A stretch of DNA of 50,024 bases from Bradyrhizobium glycinis (GTDB lineage: Bacteria; Pseudomonadota; Alphaproteobacteria; Rhizobiales; Xanthobacteraceae): positions 1 to 50,024 of the forward strand of contig NZ_JACCHQ010000041.1 of assembly GCF_016031655.1 (NCBI RefSeq), read 5' to 3'. The notes under the pieces are model-generated. The model was given only the letters and a program-made list of their open reading frames with translations. It was not told the origin of the DNA and searched no databases. The position numbers and the translations under genes were made by a program. Positions 1 to 8,320 of this stretch are shown piece by piece. Each line of letters opens with the position of its first letter. The stretch's first letter is position 1.

Positions 1-1
1 C

Positions 2-283
2 ATCGATGACGGCCGCATCGAACTCGACAACAACACGGTCGAACGATCGATCCGCGGCATCAAGCTCAGCCGCAAAAACGCGCTGTTTGCTGGATCTGAC
101 GGTGGCGCGGAACATTGGGCTGTTATCGCGTCCTTGGTCGAGACCTGTAAGATCAACGACGTCGATCCGCTCGCCTATCTCACCGATGTCCTGACCAGGA
201 TCGTCAACGGGCATCCAAACCGCGACATCGACCAGCTACTGCCCTGGTCCTACCGCGCTCAAGCCCTCAAAGCCGTGGCTTGA
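2..283 (+). CDS. IS66-family transposase TnpC, C-terminal end (partial at window edge)
   Basis: An open frame runs in from the left edge and gives the last 93 residues of an IS66 TnpC transposase. The typical DDE-domain ending is visible: LDNNTVERSIRGIKLSRKN, then GSDGGAEHWA, and a tail ending in PWSYRAQALKAVA. TnpC is the large DDE transposase of IS66 elements and works with TnpA and TnpB. The rest of the gene and its element lie outside the window, so intactness cannot be judged. Confidence 0.9.
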   Translation: MDDGRIELDNNTVERSIRGIKLSRKNALFAGSDGGAEHWAVIASLVETCKINDVDPLAYLTDVLTRIVNGHPNRDIDQLLPWSYRAQALKAVA

Positions 284-740
284 AAACGACGCTTACCAGC
301 GAAACGACATTGACGTTATTCATCCTCGCCCTTGCCGTGCACCGTGCTTCGGTCGGCGTTCTGCTTAGCTCTTTGACATCGGCCAGCGTGACGACCGCTA
401 ATCCGGCGGCCTTGCCCGCCGGCGAAGTAGCGACGACGTCCTTCAGGCCGGATTGCGCGAAGTAATTGTCGCAAGCTGGGATCGTTACGGGTGCGGAAGC
501 GAACAGAAGTCCGACCATCGCAGCGAAACCGAGGCCGGACATGATCGCCAAGGGAAGCATCCCCCCGGGGCCGGCTCGCCGGCCTGTCGGTTGGATCTTG
601 TGAAGAACAGCCACGGCACGGCGACGACAGGGATCAGTGCGCCGAACACGAACCAAGAAAGAAAGTCATGCCCTCGACGGCGGCCGCGAGCACCAATTCC
701 AATCCCTGCAAACGCCATCGTGCCCGCGGTGAAACAGGTA
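267..740 (-). pseudogene. Degraded small membrane protein
   Basis: Two minus-strand frames join into one plausible protein. A first hydrophobic stretch reads FLSWFVFGALIPVVAVPWLFF, and a second reads LAIMSGLGFAAMVGLLFAS. It is followed by a soluble tail beginning PACDNYFAQSGLKDVV. The frames break at the CCCCGGGGGG run near 565 and again near 680, which fits single-base indels. The tail resembles short uncharacterised membrane-anchored proteins of rhizobia, but I cannot name a family. Its 3' end overlaps the IS66 border, so the gene was probably cut and then decayed. Confidence 0.45.
281..296 (+). repeat. Right terminal inverted repeat of the IS66 element
   Basis: The sequence tgaaaacgacgcttac starts at the tnpC stop codon and ends in GCTTAC. 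Read inward it begins GTAAGCG, which matches the left end of the other IS66 element in this window (GTAAGCGCTG at 49161). I take 296 as the outer edge of the element. Confidence 0.6.
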
Positions 741-744
741 TGCC

Positions 745-1141
745 CATGCCCGCCTTGGGTTGGGTGGATCCACACTACACGCGCGGTCATAGCCCGGGCA
801 TGCTCCGGGCCCTTATCCCCGGCAAAACTCCGCCAGCCTCCGGAATCGGCGAACCTCCTCACCCGCGCGATCGAGTGTGATCGAGGACATCGCCGGACAA
901 TCCCAGCCGCCAGAGCCCAACGCGCCAACCACGTCCGCCTTCCTCGCAGCGCTCGTCGATCAACTCGCGCGGGGGCGGCCAGTTGAACAGATCCTTCGTC
1001 ATCTCGAGCGGCGCCAGTCGCCGTCCTCGCAATCGTGATTGTCCCGCCACTCGGAGAACGTCGTGACCAGCACTGCGAGCGCATCGGAACGCGCCCAGCA
1101 GTTTTGCGCATTCGCTCCAAACGCCAGATCGCTGGACTTCA
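745..1141 (-). other. Decayed coding remnants downstream of phnM
   Basis: A GTG codon overlapping the phnM stop (TAGTG at 1142) opens a short frame, and a neighbouring frame carries the coherent run TKDLFNWPPPRELIDERCEE. One indel near 1015 would join them. This may be the broken last gene of the phn operon. I do not recognise the product, and no clear terminator hairpin was seen. Confidence 0.25.
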
Positions 1142-2314
1142 CTACGCCGCGTTGGCCGTAGCGGAGCCGAGGCGTCCGTTGGAATAGACGAGCCGGCCGC
1201 CGCTAATGGTCGCGATCACGTGCCCGATGCCCCGATCGTCTGCGAGGACGAGATCCGCGCGTTTTCCGGGCACGATCTCGCCCCGATCGTCAAGCCCGAG
1301 CGCTTTAGCGGTGTTGGCACTGGCAAGGCGAGCCGCTCCGGCAAGGCCGAGGGGATCGATACGCGCGAGTTCCAATACGGCTGGCAGCATGGCTGAAGGG
1401 TGGTAATCTGCGGCGAGAATATCCAGCAGTCCTTCGCGATGCGCTTGGCGCGCGGAAAGGTTGCCGGAATAGCTCTCGCCTCGCAAGGCATTGGGAGCAC
1501 CCATCGCGGTGCGCAACCCACGTGAACGGGCGGCATCGGCTGCCTCGAGAGTGACAGGAAATTCGCTGATAACAACCCCGAGCGCTGCCATCATCTCGAC
1601 CTTCCGCGGCGTATCATCGTCATGGCTGGCCATGGCGACCTTGTGGGCTCTGCAGGTGAGCGCAATCGCAGACAGTGTTGCGGCCAGCTGGTGCTCCGGG
1701 CGGCTGGCCTCTTCGATACGGCGCGCGACGGTTTGCGCGGCTTCGGCTTGGGAGAGGCCTTTGTGGGCGGCAATGGAATCGACCAGCCGCTCGATGTCGC
1801 GGTACTGTCCTTGCCCGGGGGTGTGATCATTGAGCGAGACCAGGTCGACGTTCCCTTCTGCGATAAGGTCGTTGATGACCTGAAGGGCATTCGGAAACGT
1901 GAGCTCGAAGCGAGCATGCACCTTGTGATCGACCAAAAGCCGATTTCGCATGCGCCTCAACTCCCGGATCACAAGGCAGGTGTGCTCGTAGCTGCGCACA
2001 TGGCCGTAGGTCGACGATGGACTGAAGGAGAGCGCCGCATAGGCTGTGGTGATCCCGCAGCCGGCGAGGTTGCGATCGAGATCGCGCAGGCCGAGTTCTA
2101 TCGGCATATGCACGCGCGGGCGCGGCTCGATATCGCGCTCGATCATATCGCCGTGCATGTCAATGAATCCCGGCAGCAGCAGCAGGCCCTTACAGGTGAC
2201 CCCACCTCGGACCGGCCCCTCCACGACCTCCTTGATAAGGCCCTCCTCGATCCGAACAGAGGCGCGTTCGAGTACTCCGTCTGGCAGAACCGTCCGGACG
2301 TCACTCAGCCACAT
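1142..2314 (-). CDS. phnM: PhnM, ribose 1-methylphosphonate 5-triphosphate diphosphatase
   Basis: PhnM is an amidohydrolase-superfamily enzyme that removes pyrophosphate from the ribose-triphosphate intermediate, giving the 5-phosphate substrate of C-P lyase PhnJ. The 390 residues (E. coli about 378) show the N-terminal beta segment, then the hallmark GFIDMHGDMIERDIEPRPRV near residues 50-70 with the metal-binding HxD. Further on are LNDHTPGQGQ (about 160), ASHDDDT (about 230) and a late GKRADLVLADD motif. No frameshift is visible. The start ATG lies inside the end of phnL (14-base overlap), so the two are translationally coupled. It is the last recognisable gene of the operon. Confidence 0.96.
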   Translation of the reverse strand: MWLSDVRTVLPDGVLERASVRIEEGLIKEVVEGPVRGGVTCKGLLLLPGFIDMHGDMIERDIEPRPRVHMPIELGLRDLDRNLAGCGITTAYAALSFSPSSTYGHVRSYEHTCLVIRELRRMRNRLLVDHKVHARFELTFPNALQVINDLIAEGNVDLVSLNDHTPGQGQYRDIERLVDSIAAHKGLSQAEAAQTVARRIEEASRPEHQLAATLSAIALTCRAHKVAMASHDDDTPRKVEMMAALGVVISEFPVTLEAADAARSRGLRTAMGAPNALRGESYSGNLSARQAHREGLLDILAADYHPSAMLPAVLELARIDPLGLAGAARLASANTAKALGLDDRGEIVPGKRADLVLADDRGIGHVIATISGGRLVYSNGRLGSATANAA

Positions 2315-3008
2315 CAGCCATCTCCTTCACCGTCAGCGTCAGTTCCATATCGATCAGCTCCGCGATATCTTCCTTATGGTGAAAGACGCCGATCATCGCT
2401 ACGCCTTGCAACTTCAGTGCGCCGAGGCGCCGGATCAGCGCCCGCCGCGCGCCGGCATCAAGGCTTGCCGTCGGTTCGTCGAGGAGCAGCAGCCGCTGCG
2501 GCAGCACAAGTGCCCGAGCGAGATTGATCTTCTGTTGTTCGCCGCCCGAGAACGTCGTTGGATAGGCGCGCCAGAGCTCGCGCTTGACGCCAAATTCGTC
2601 GAGCCAGCGATGCGCCTCGTCGAGTGCCTGCGCCTTGGGCCAGCCCGCAAGGCGAAGTGGCTCGGCAACGAGCTCTTCGGCAGCGACACGCGGCCGGGCG
2701 ATCAGGAACTGAGTGACGAAGCCGATATCCCGCCGACGCAAGGCGGCGACGTCGACATCCGCCGCGGTGGCGAGGTCGATCCGTCCTTCCGCCGCATCGA
2801 ACCAGATATGGCCGCCCTTTGGCACATAGCTGCGGTACAGCGTCCGCAGCAGGGTCGACTTGCCGACGCCGTTGCTCCCGCGCAGCAGCAGGAACTGCCC
2901 CGGAAACAACCGGAAGCCGACGCCGGAGAACGCGAAGACGCGTTGCTGCAGATGGTGGATATCAAAATGCTTGGCGAGGTTCTCGACCTCAAGCACGGGA
3001 TCAGACAT
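2301..3008 (-). CDS. phnL: PhnL, C-P lyase ABC-type ATPase subunit
   Basis: PhnL is needed with PhnG, PhnH and PhnI to load phosphonate onto ribose and is a nucleotide-binding partner of the C-P lyase core rather than a transporter. The 235-residue product has Walker A GSNGVGKSTLL, the signature FSGGEQQKINLARA and Walker B LLLLDEPTASLD. I chose ATG at 3008 because GTGAGG lies about 6 bases upstream. An alternative GTG at 3020 would overlap the phnK stop. The reading frame is complete, and its end overlaps phnM. Confidence 0.94.
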   Translation of the reverse strand: MSDPVLEVENLAKHFDIHHLQQRVFAFSGVGFRLFPGQFLLLRGSNGVGKSTLLRTLYRSYVPKGGHIWFDAAEGRIDLATAADVDVAALRRRDIGFVTQFLIARPRVAAEELVAEPLRLAGWPKAQALDEAHRWLDEFGVKRELWRAYPTTFSGGEQQKINLARALVLPQRLLLLDEPTASLDAGARRALIRRLGALKLQGVAMIGVFHHKEDIAELIDMELTLTVKEMADVAE

Positions 3009-3016
3009 GGCCGGCC

Positions 3017-3838
3017 TCACAGCTTGGCGTGGACGAGCGACTGAGTGTAGGGGTGCTGCGGATCCTGGAATATCTGGTCCGCGAGCCCCTCCTCTACGAC
3101 GCGGCCCTTGCGCATCACCATCACACGGTCTGCCATTGTTCGGATCACGCCGAGATCGTGGCTTACCAGTACCATGGTGATAGCGCGCTCGCGCTGCAGG
3201 CGCTTGAGCGTATCGAGCACCAGCGCTTGCACCGAGACGTCGAGGCCGGTCGTTGGCTCGTCGAGCAGCAGCAGCGCCGGCTCGAGGGCGATCGCCTTGG
3301 CGAGTTGCACGCGCTGCTGCATGCCGCCGGAGAGTTCGATCGGCGGGGCATCCATGCGCTCGGTCGGGAACTCCGAGGCGTCGAGCGCCTGCCGGCCGCG
3401 GGATCGAAGCGCCGAAAAACGCCGTTCACCCGAGATCAGCAAGCGCTCAGCGACATTGCCAGATGACGAGTTACGCATAAGTAGGCCGAGGTGCGGATTC
3501 TGGTAGACGATACCAATGTGGCGGGCACGCAACATCCGGCGCGCGAAGCGATCCAGCGCAAACAGGTTTGCGGTCGCACCAGGTATCGCGAGCCTGTAGT
3601 CGCCCTGATCGGGCTTCTCTTCGAGGTTCATCATCCTGAGCAGGGTGGACTTGCCCGACCCGGACTCGCCGACAATACCGAGAACCTCGCCGGCATAGAC
3701 CGTGACATCAACATCCTGCAAGGCTCGCACATCCCCAAAGCGGTGCGAGATGCCGTGCATCGTAAGGATCGGTTGCGTGCGGTTCAGTTTCGGCGCGTCG
3801 AGATCGCGTTTGAACGAAGGTGCTTCAATGAGGCTCAT
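3017..3838 (-). CDS. phnK: PhnK, C-P lyase ABC-type ATPase subunit
   Basis: PhnK docks on the PhnGHIJ complex and uses ATP during C-P bond cleavage. The 273-residue protein shows Walker A GESGSGKSTLLRMM, the signature ELSGGMQQRVQLAKA, Walker B LLLLDEPTTGLDVS and the H-loop VLVSHDLGVIR. It ends in the peptide-transporter-like PQHPYTQSLV typical of PhnK. The N-terminal 20 residues are longer than in E. coli (252 residues). Its ATG overlaps the phnJ stop as ATGA. The gene looks intact. Confidence 0.95.
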   Translation of the reverse strand: MSLIEAPSFKRDLDAPKLNRTQPILTMHGISHRFGDVRALQDVDVTVYAGEVLGIVGESGSGKSTLLRMMNLEEKPDQGDYRLAIPGATANLFALDRFARRMLRARHIGIVYQNPHLGLLMRNSSSGNVAERLLISGERRFSALRSRGRQALDASEFPTERMDAPPIELSGGMQQRVQLAKAIALEPALLLLDEPTTGLDVSVQALVLDTLKRLQRERAITMVLVSHDLGVIRTMADRVMVMRKGRVVEEGLADQIFQDPQHPYTQSLVHAKL

Positions 3839-4749
3839 GACATCACCCCGTTTCGATACCAGGTTGCGCCGATCGACACGTCTTCGCCTGCGGCACGGCG
3901 TAGTGTCTTTTCGCAGAAGCCGCTGTCGGATAGCTCGAAGTGCGAGCCCCCGTCATCCTTTGGGATCTCGTTCATGAAGAAGCCCTTCAGGCCCGAACGA
4001 GAACAAGTGAGATGGGCGTGGTCTTCGACCCGATAGGGCACATCCGAGAAGGCGAGCGGCTCGACCCGGGTGAAGGGCGGCACTGCATAGAGGCGCTTCT
4101 CGCGACCTGCAGAAAGAAGCGTAAGGTGGCGTGCCATGTGCAGTTTTGGCACGTCCCATCGGGGAATCGGCGAGGGCGACATCACATAACGGCCGTTCAC
4201 CAGGGATGGATATTCCGTAGCCTGCATGATGCGCCCGGTTCGCACCATCTGCTCATAAAGGATCAGCCAAAGCCTGGCGTAATTGGCATCGGCATGCATT
4301 TGCCGCGCCGCTGAAATATGGTGCTCGACCGGACGGAGCGGCTCCGGTTCGGGGACCTGGAGAACGAGGATCTGGTCTTCTCGCATGATCTCCTCGGGGA
4401 CGCGGTGGCGGGATTGGATGATCGTCGCCTTGCAGGTATCGGTTGTTTCACGGGCACCAGAGACTTTGGCCAGGAAACGGCGAATGGAAGCCGCATTGAC
4501 ACCGTCATCGGCGCCCTGGTCGATGACCTTGACGACCGAGGATGAGTTGAGAAGCGTCAATGTGACCTGCAGCCCACCCGTGCCCCAGCCTCGTGCCATG
4601 GGTACTTCGCGGCTTGCATAAGGGATCTGGCATCCTGGAATTGCGATCGCCTTCAACAATTTGCGACGAAGCTCGCGTTTGGCGGACGGATCGAGAAAGC
4701 CATAGGACATGAGCTGCGATGGCAGCGTGAGTTGGCTCAGCTTCTTCAT
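3835..4749 (-). CDS. phnJ: PhnJ, C-P lyase radical subunit, with altered cysteine motif
   Basis: PhnJ uses S-adenosylmethionine and a 4Fe-4S cluster to break the C-P bond of ribose 1-phosphonate 5-phosphate. The 304 residues follow E. coli PhnJ (281) closely, for example YGWGTGG-type RGWGTGGLQ, KVIDQGADD, PSPIPRWDVPK and AGREKRLYAVPPFTRVE. E. coli PhnJ has C-x2-C-x21-C-x5-C near its end (Cys241, 244, 266, 272). Here the region reads LTCSRSGLKG...FELSDSGFC, so only Cys249 and Cys279 remain, and Ser252 and Leu273 replace two cluster ligands. Two extra cysteines occur elsewhere (Cys40 in PGCQIPY, Cys106 in TDTCKAT). The frame is open and overlaps phnI and phnK by ATGA. It is either inactive or a variant PhnJ. 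Confidence 0.92.
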   Translation of the reverse strand: MKKLSQLTLPSQLMSYGFLDPSAKRELRRKLLKAIAIPGCQIPYASREVPMARGWGTGGLQVTLTLLNSSSVVKVIDQGADDGVNAASIRRFLAKVSGARETTDTCKATIIQSRHRVPEEIMREDQILVLQVPEPEPLRPVEHHISAARQMHADANYARLWLILYEQMVRTGRIMQATEYPSLVNGRYVMSPSPIPRWDVPKLHMARHLTLLSAGREKRLYAVPPFTRVEPLAFSDVPYRVEDHAHLTCSRSGLKGFFMNEIPKDDGGSHFELSDSGFCEKTLRRAAGEDVSIGATWYRNGVMS

Positions 4750-5822
4750 TCGGCAGGTTCCTCGGCGGCAGCTTGCGAGGCCATTTCGGCCTGTTTTCGT
4801 CGTGCATCGCGCATCGCATCGAGCGTAGACTGGAACGTCACATAGTGAGGCAGCTTGAAATGCTGGCAGAAACCGGCGCCTTCCACGGGCTCTGTGTGCG
4901 AAAGGAAAAACTCCTCTTCGAAGGGCGATCCTTTCGTTGCATGCGGCTCATTGAGGTCCAGCGTGCCGCCCGCAATGATCTTGACCTCATTCCAACCAAG
5001 CGTGGCACAGAAGCCGAGGTCGATCGTTTCAGCCCCTGCCTTTGAAGCGACTTCTGCCTGGGAGACCCTGACCCGCCCTGCCGAGAACACAGTGCCGCGC
5101 GGATGAGAAATCTCAACATCCGCTTCAACCAGTCGAAGCTCGTTGACGGTCGGATGGGAAGGGCCGTAACCACGCATGACCGCGTAGCCCAGCGCCATCA
5201 GGCCGCCGGTGTCCGCACGCGCCAGGCTTTGGAGCCGGTGCGCACGACCAGCTGGAAAGAGTAGCGGCTCTCGCGTTAGATCTGGGATGTCCTGTTTGGG
5301 AACGTCCTGCCGCTCGAAATCAACCACGAGTCCTTGCGCCTTCTGCCAGGAGGCAAGGGAGGGCTGATGCGGAGGCGCCGGTTCTGGACTCATCTCTACC
5401 GGTTCAGGTTCCAAACCGGCTCCATCCAGAATATCTGTTCGCAGGATGCGATGCGAATAGTCGAGAGTAGGCCCCAGGATCTGCCCGCCAGGAATATCCT
5501 TGAACGCCGCCGAAATGCGACGATGCGTAAAGAGTTTGTCTTGCCTCAGCGGTTCGGCAACCGCCAGACGCGGCTGCGTCGTCCGCCAGGCCCGCAGCAG
5601 CAAAACGGCTTCATAGAGATCACCGCCCGACTGCGCCAGCGCAAGCGCAGCCAGTCGGGGCGCATAAAGAGACGCCTCGCCCATGATCCGGTCAACGAGC
5701 CAAGGAAGCGAGCGCGCGATTGCATCGACCCGAGTCGCATCGATTGTCCCCAGCCGTTCGCGATACAAGCGCTCCGATTGCTCGATCGCCTGCTCTCCGC
5801 CGCGTGCAGCAACGTAAGACAT
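4746..5822 (-). CDS. phnI: PhnI, C-P lyase core subunit
   Basis: PhnI displaces adenine from ATP with phosphonate to make ribose 1-phosphonate 5-triphosphate, helped by PhnG, PhnH and PhnL. It forms the core of the PhnGHIJ complex. The 358 residues (E. coli 354) start with SYVAARGGEQAIEQSERLY, and GYGPSHPTVNELR and ATLGWNEVKIIAGG follow later. The C-terminal QHFKLPHY keeps the two histidines five apart that match E. coli His328/His333 at the PhnI-PhnJ metal site. The start overlaps the phnH stop by one base (TGATG). It looks intact, in contrast to the altered cysteines of its partner PhnJ. Confidence 0.95.
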   Translation of the reverse strand: MSYVAARGGEQAIEQSERLYRERLGTIDATRVDAIARSLPWLVDRIMGEASLYAPRLAALALAQSGGDLYEAVLLLRAWRTTQPRLAVAEPLRQDKLFTHRRISAAFKDIPGGQILGPTLDYSHRILRTDILDGAGLEPEPVEMSPEPAPPHQPSLASWQKAQGLVVDFERQDVPKQDIPDLTREPLLFPAGRAHRLQSLARADTGGLMALGYAVMRGYGPSHPTVNELRLVEADVEISHPRGTVFSAGRVRVSQAEVASKAGAETIDLGFCATLGWNEVKIIAGGTLDLNEPHATKGSPFEEEFFLSHTEPVEGAGFCQHFKLPHYVTFQSTLDAMRDARRKQAEMASQAAAEEPAE

Positions 5823-6358
5823 CAGAGCACCTCCACCCTAGTCGAGCGCGGCAGGCAGACGACCCGGCGTCCCTCAACGAGAACGAGCTCAAAACCGGCA
5901 GGATACGCGATGCGCGATCGCGCCTCCCAGAAACCTGGAGCAATTGCAGGCGAGATCGTCAGCGCCCCATCGACGCCGGGACCCGTCAGCCGAACATGGG
6001 GACCGTCGTTGAGCTTGGCTGATGCCACCACTGTCGCTCCCAGATCAGGATAAAGCGACGAACCGGTCCCCACTGTAGAGGCGAGAGCTGCCGTCAACTG
6101 GCCGGACAGGAAGATATGGTCGGCCTCCTCAAGCGTGGCGACGGCAGCGCCGGTGCGTGCAAGCGCCTCGTGTAGCGCCGGATCGTCGCAATAGATATTG
6201 GTCTCAAGATCGACGAGCGAGAGCGCAACGGGCAGGAGGCCTTTTTCCGGCAGCAGCTGCTCTGTACCAGGCCTGGCCATCCCCCGCAGCACGGCCTCGA
6301 AAGCGGCGTTGTCTCGCCGCTCCGCCTCGTCGGGAATGGGAAAAGCGATTGTGTTCAT
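5822..6358 (-). CDS. phnH: PhnH, C-P lyase core subunit
   Basis: PhnH is a small PLP-transferase-fold scaffold subunit of the C-P lyase core and has no known catalytic residue. The product is 178 residues (E. coli 194). Recognisable family stretches are AFEAVLRGMARPG near residue 20, TNIYCDDPAL near 55, FLSGQL, GPGV and the late FWEARSRIAYPAGFELVLVE. The ATG overlaps the phnG stop (ATGA at 6355-6358). The larger open frame upstream in the same phase is a shadow of phnG. Confidence 0.92.
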   Translation of the reverse strand: MNTIAFPIPDEAERRDNAAFEAVLRGMARPGTEQLLPEKGLLPVALSLVDLETNIYCDDPALHEALARTGAAVATLEEADHIFLSGQLTAALASTVGTGSSLYPDLGATVVASAKLNDGPHVRLTGPGVDGALTISPAIAPGFWEARSRIAYPAGFELVLVEGRRVVCLPRSTRVEVL

Positions 6359-6792
6359 CCGACGGTCTCCATCTCGACACGGGTTGCCTCGATCGCGCGC
6401 AGAGTCTGGCGATCTGTCTCGGCGATGATTGTGGCTTCGGCTTCGACGAAGGCGCCAATCCGCTCCCGCGCCAGTCCTGCGAAGGCTGCGGCATCGATCA
6501 GCGCCATCGCCATCGCGTGCTCGAGGTCTCGGCCGACCACCATGCCGTAGCCTTCGGCGTCCGCCAGCTTCACATGGGCTTCCGCAACCAGCACTTCGCC
6601 AAGGTGGAAGTCGGTGCCGCGGACGGTGTCCCGCATCGGCAGCATCACGAGGCCGCTGCGGCTCTTGAGCACCTCGACAGCTCCGAGTTCGGGCAGGAGT
6701 TTTTCTGCAAACCCCTTGACTCGGCCTGCTTCGCTGCATGCGAGGGTCTCGAGAAGACGCCGGTGTTCGGTCTGTTCGCAATCAATTGTCAT
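6355..6792 (-). CDS. phnG: PhnG, C-P lyase core subunit
   Basis: PhnG binds PhnI and is essential for the first step, coupling phosphonate to ATP. The 145-residue product carries the family core SGLVMLPMRDTVRGTDFHLG followed by EVLVAEAHVKL and a conserved GYGMVVGRDLEHAMAMALIDA helix. I chose ATG at 6792 because GGAGG lies about 8 bases upstream. An in-frame ATG further up would overlap the previous gene much more. The start overlaps the end of the phosphodiesterase gene by 11 bases, placing the transporter/phosphodiesterase genes and the phn genes in one transcript. Confidence 0.92.
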   Translation of the reverse strand: MTIDCEQTEHRRLLETLACSEAGRVKGFAEKLLPELGAVEVLKSRSGLVMLPMRDTVRGTDFHLGEVLVAEAHVKLADAEGYGMVVGRDLEHAMAMALIDAAAFAGLARERIGAFVEAEATIIAETDRQTLRAIEATRVEMETVG

Positions 6793-8320
6793 TGCTTTGC
6801 CTCCACCTGACGTGCGAAGCGCCATTTGCCCATCCTCCCTCGATGTAAGTTGCTGAATCCACCTGCACACGGCGTAAACATTGACGATAGGCCGGGGTGC
6901 TTGCTTCATGCTCCGTCTCGACGATGGAAGCAGGCGGAACTGAGGTCCCTGCCGCGAGGGCCTCGGTGAGAATCCGTCCTTCCATTCCGATCGGTGCGGC
7001 GATCCCGAGCAGATGAAGGATGGTCGGCGCGATGTCGCAGATCCCCGATGGGATGTCCGAGACGACATCCGATCGGAAGGCGGGACCGGCAAGAATGCCG
7101 ACGGACGTCATTTCCTTGGGATGAAGGCCTCCATGCACGCCAAATCCAATCGGTGCGTCATGAGTCCATGTACGGCCGATGAGACCGAATCGATCGGTCT
7201 CGTCGTCGGCACGATAGGAAAACAGGATGTCTCCAGAGCGGCCATGATCCATCATGACGAGCTGGCGAGCGAGACTGCCGGGCGCCACGCCATCGACCTC
7301 ATTGCGACCTGCGGTGAAGATCGGTCCGCACCACGGCGCCTCGGTCATGGCCGCAACGGCCCGCCGAACATTGCTCTCTGACGGGTCGGTGAGATAGATG
7401 GCGCCCACTTGTCCGGGAACGAGTACCGCGTCCACATCCTGTCCAGGCGCCGGGCCGCAGCGAAATCCGGCCGTCTTAAGGGTTCCGTACACGTCAGCCT
7501 GTGCGTGGACGGTGACATGACCGTGATCTGAAACGGCCAACAGATGTACGTTTTGCTGCCTCCCCTCCGCTTCCCACCAATCCAGAACGCGACCGAATTG
7601 ACGATCAACAAAAGCCAAGGCTTCCAATGTTCGCCCGTGTGCTGTGCCGCAATAGTGAGACGAAATGTCGGGTTCGCCAAAGGACAGGATCGCAACGTCG
7701 GGCCGAATTTCGGGCCAGACGGTTTCGAGCAGCGCCGACGTCAGAAAGCTCTGCGCTGTGAGGTCGGGCGTACCCTGAGGTGGAGGCGCAGGAATGGGGC
7801 CAAGTCGAGCCTGAAGCGCCTCGATCAGCGGCCGAGAGGTGGCGAGGTGCGCATAATGGCCGGAGATGGTGTGGTGGCCAAGCGTGCGGGCCTTGTGATT
7901 GAAGAGGCAAGTCGTGCCGGCAGAATTGGAGGCAAGCACCGCAAGCGTCCTGCCGTGCGCTGAAAGAATTTCGCCGAGTGAAGCGGCCCCCATAAGATGG
8001 CCGCCGCTAGCTGCATCGAGCGCCTGGATAATCCGATCGTCGGAAGTATCGATATAGCGAGGAGGCTGCACGCTGCGGTCGAGATATTTGTTGCCGACCA
8101 TGCCGTGGCGGCCAGGGGACGCTCCCGTGACGAGGCTCGGCATAGCCGCGCGCGTTTCGCTCGGATAAACCGTGAGGTGCCGGGCAAGGGTGACGCCCTT
8201 CTGCCGCAACCGATCAAGATGCGGGGTCAGTTTCGGGCTGACGAGATCGGGACGAAGCCCATCGAAGCTCACCAGAACAACGCGGTGTTGTCGATCAGAA
8301 TCGGTCACAGCAGGGCTCAC
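6782..8320 (-). CDS. Type I phosphodiesterase (alkaline phosphatase superfamily)
   Basis: The 512-residue product belongs to the nucleotide pyrophosphatase/phosphodiesterase group, which also includes phosphonoacetate hydrolase. Two-metal site pieces are present in order: LVSFDGLRPD, the nucleophile region YPSETRAAMPSLVTGASPG with GRHGMVGN, GEPDISSHY, VSDHGH and a late VHGGLHPKE. No signal peptide is visible, so it should be cytoplasmic. The GTG start overlaps the preceding permease stop (GTGA), and the end overlaps phnG. Position between importer and C-P lyase suggests it trims a phosphonate ester or phosphodiester before C-P cleavage. The substrate is unknown, and phosphonoacetate hydrolase-like activity is an alternative. 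The longer open frame upstream is out of phase with the permease and is not used. Confidence 0.85.
   Translation of the reverse strand: MSPAVTDSDRQHRVVLVSFDGLRPDLVSPKLTPHLDRLRQKGVTLARHLTVYPSETRAAMPSLVTGASPGRHGMVGNKYLDRSVQPPRYIDTSDDRIIQALDAASGGHLMGAASLGEILSAHGRTLAVLASNSAGTTCLFNHKARTLGHHTISGHYAHLATSRPLIEALQARLGPIPAPPPQGTPDLTAQSFLTSALLETVWPEIRPDVAILSFGEPDISSHYCGTAHGRTLEALAFVDRQFGRVLDWWEAEGRQQNVHLLAVSDHGHVTVHAQADVYGTLKTAGFRCGPAPGQDVDAVLVPGQVGAIYLTDPSESNVRRAVAAMTEAPWCGPIFTAGRNEVDGVAPGSLARQLVMMDHGRSGDILFSYRADDETDRFGLIGRTWTHDAPIGFGVHGGLHPKEMTSVGILAGPAFRSDVVSDIPSGICDIAPTILHLLGIAAPIGMEGRILTEALAAGTSVPPASIVETEHEASTPAYRQCLRRVQVDSATYIEGGWANGASHVRWRQSNDN

Noticed and set aside
1100..1141. CCAGCGATCTGG palindrome as terminator of the phn operon
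   Set aside because: The 4-base stem is too short and no U tract follows.
1622..3044. Long plus-strand frames of 300-330 codons over phnL and phnM
   Set aside because: They are antisense shadows caused by high GC content; the minus strand carries clear PhnL and PhnM motifs.
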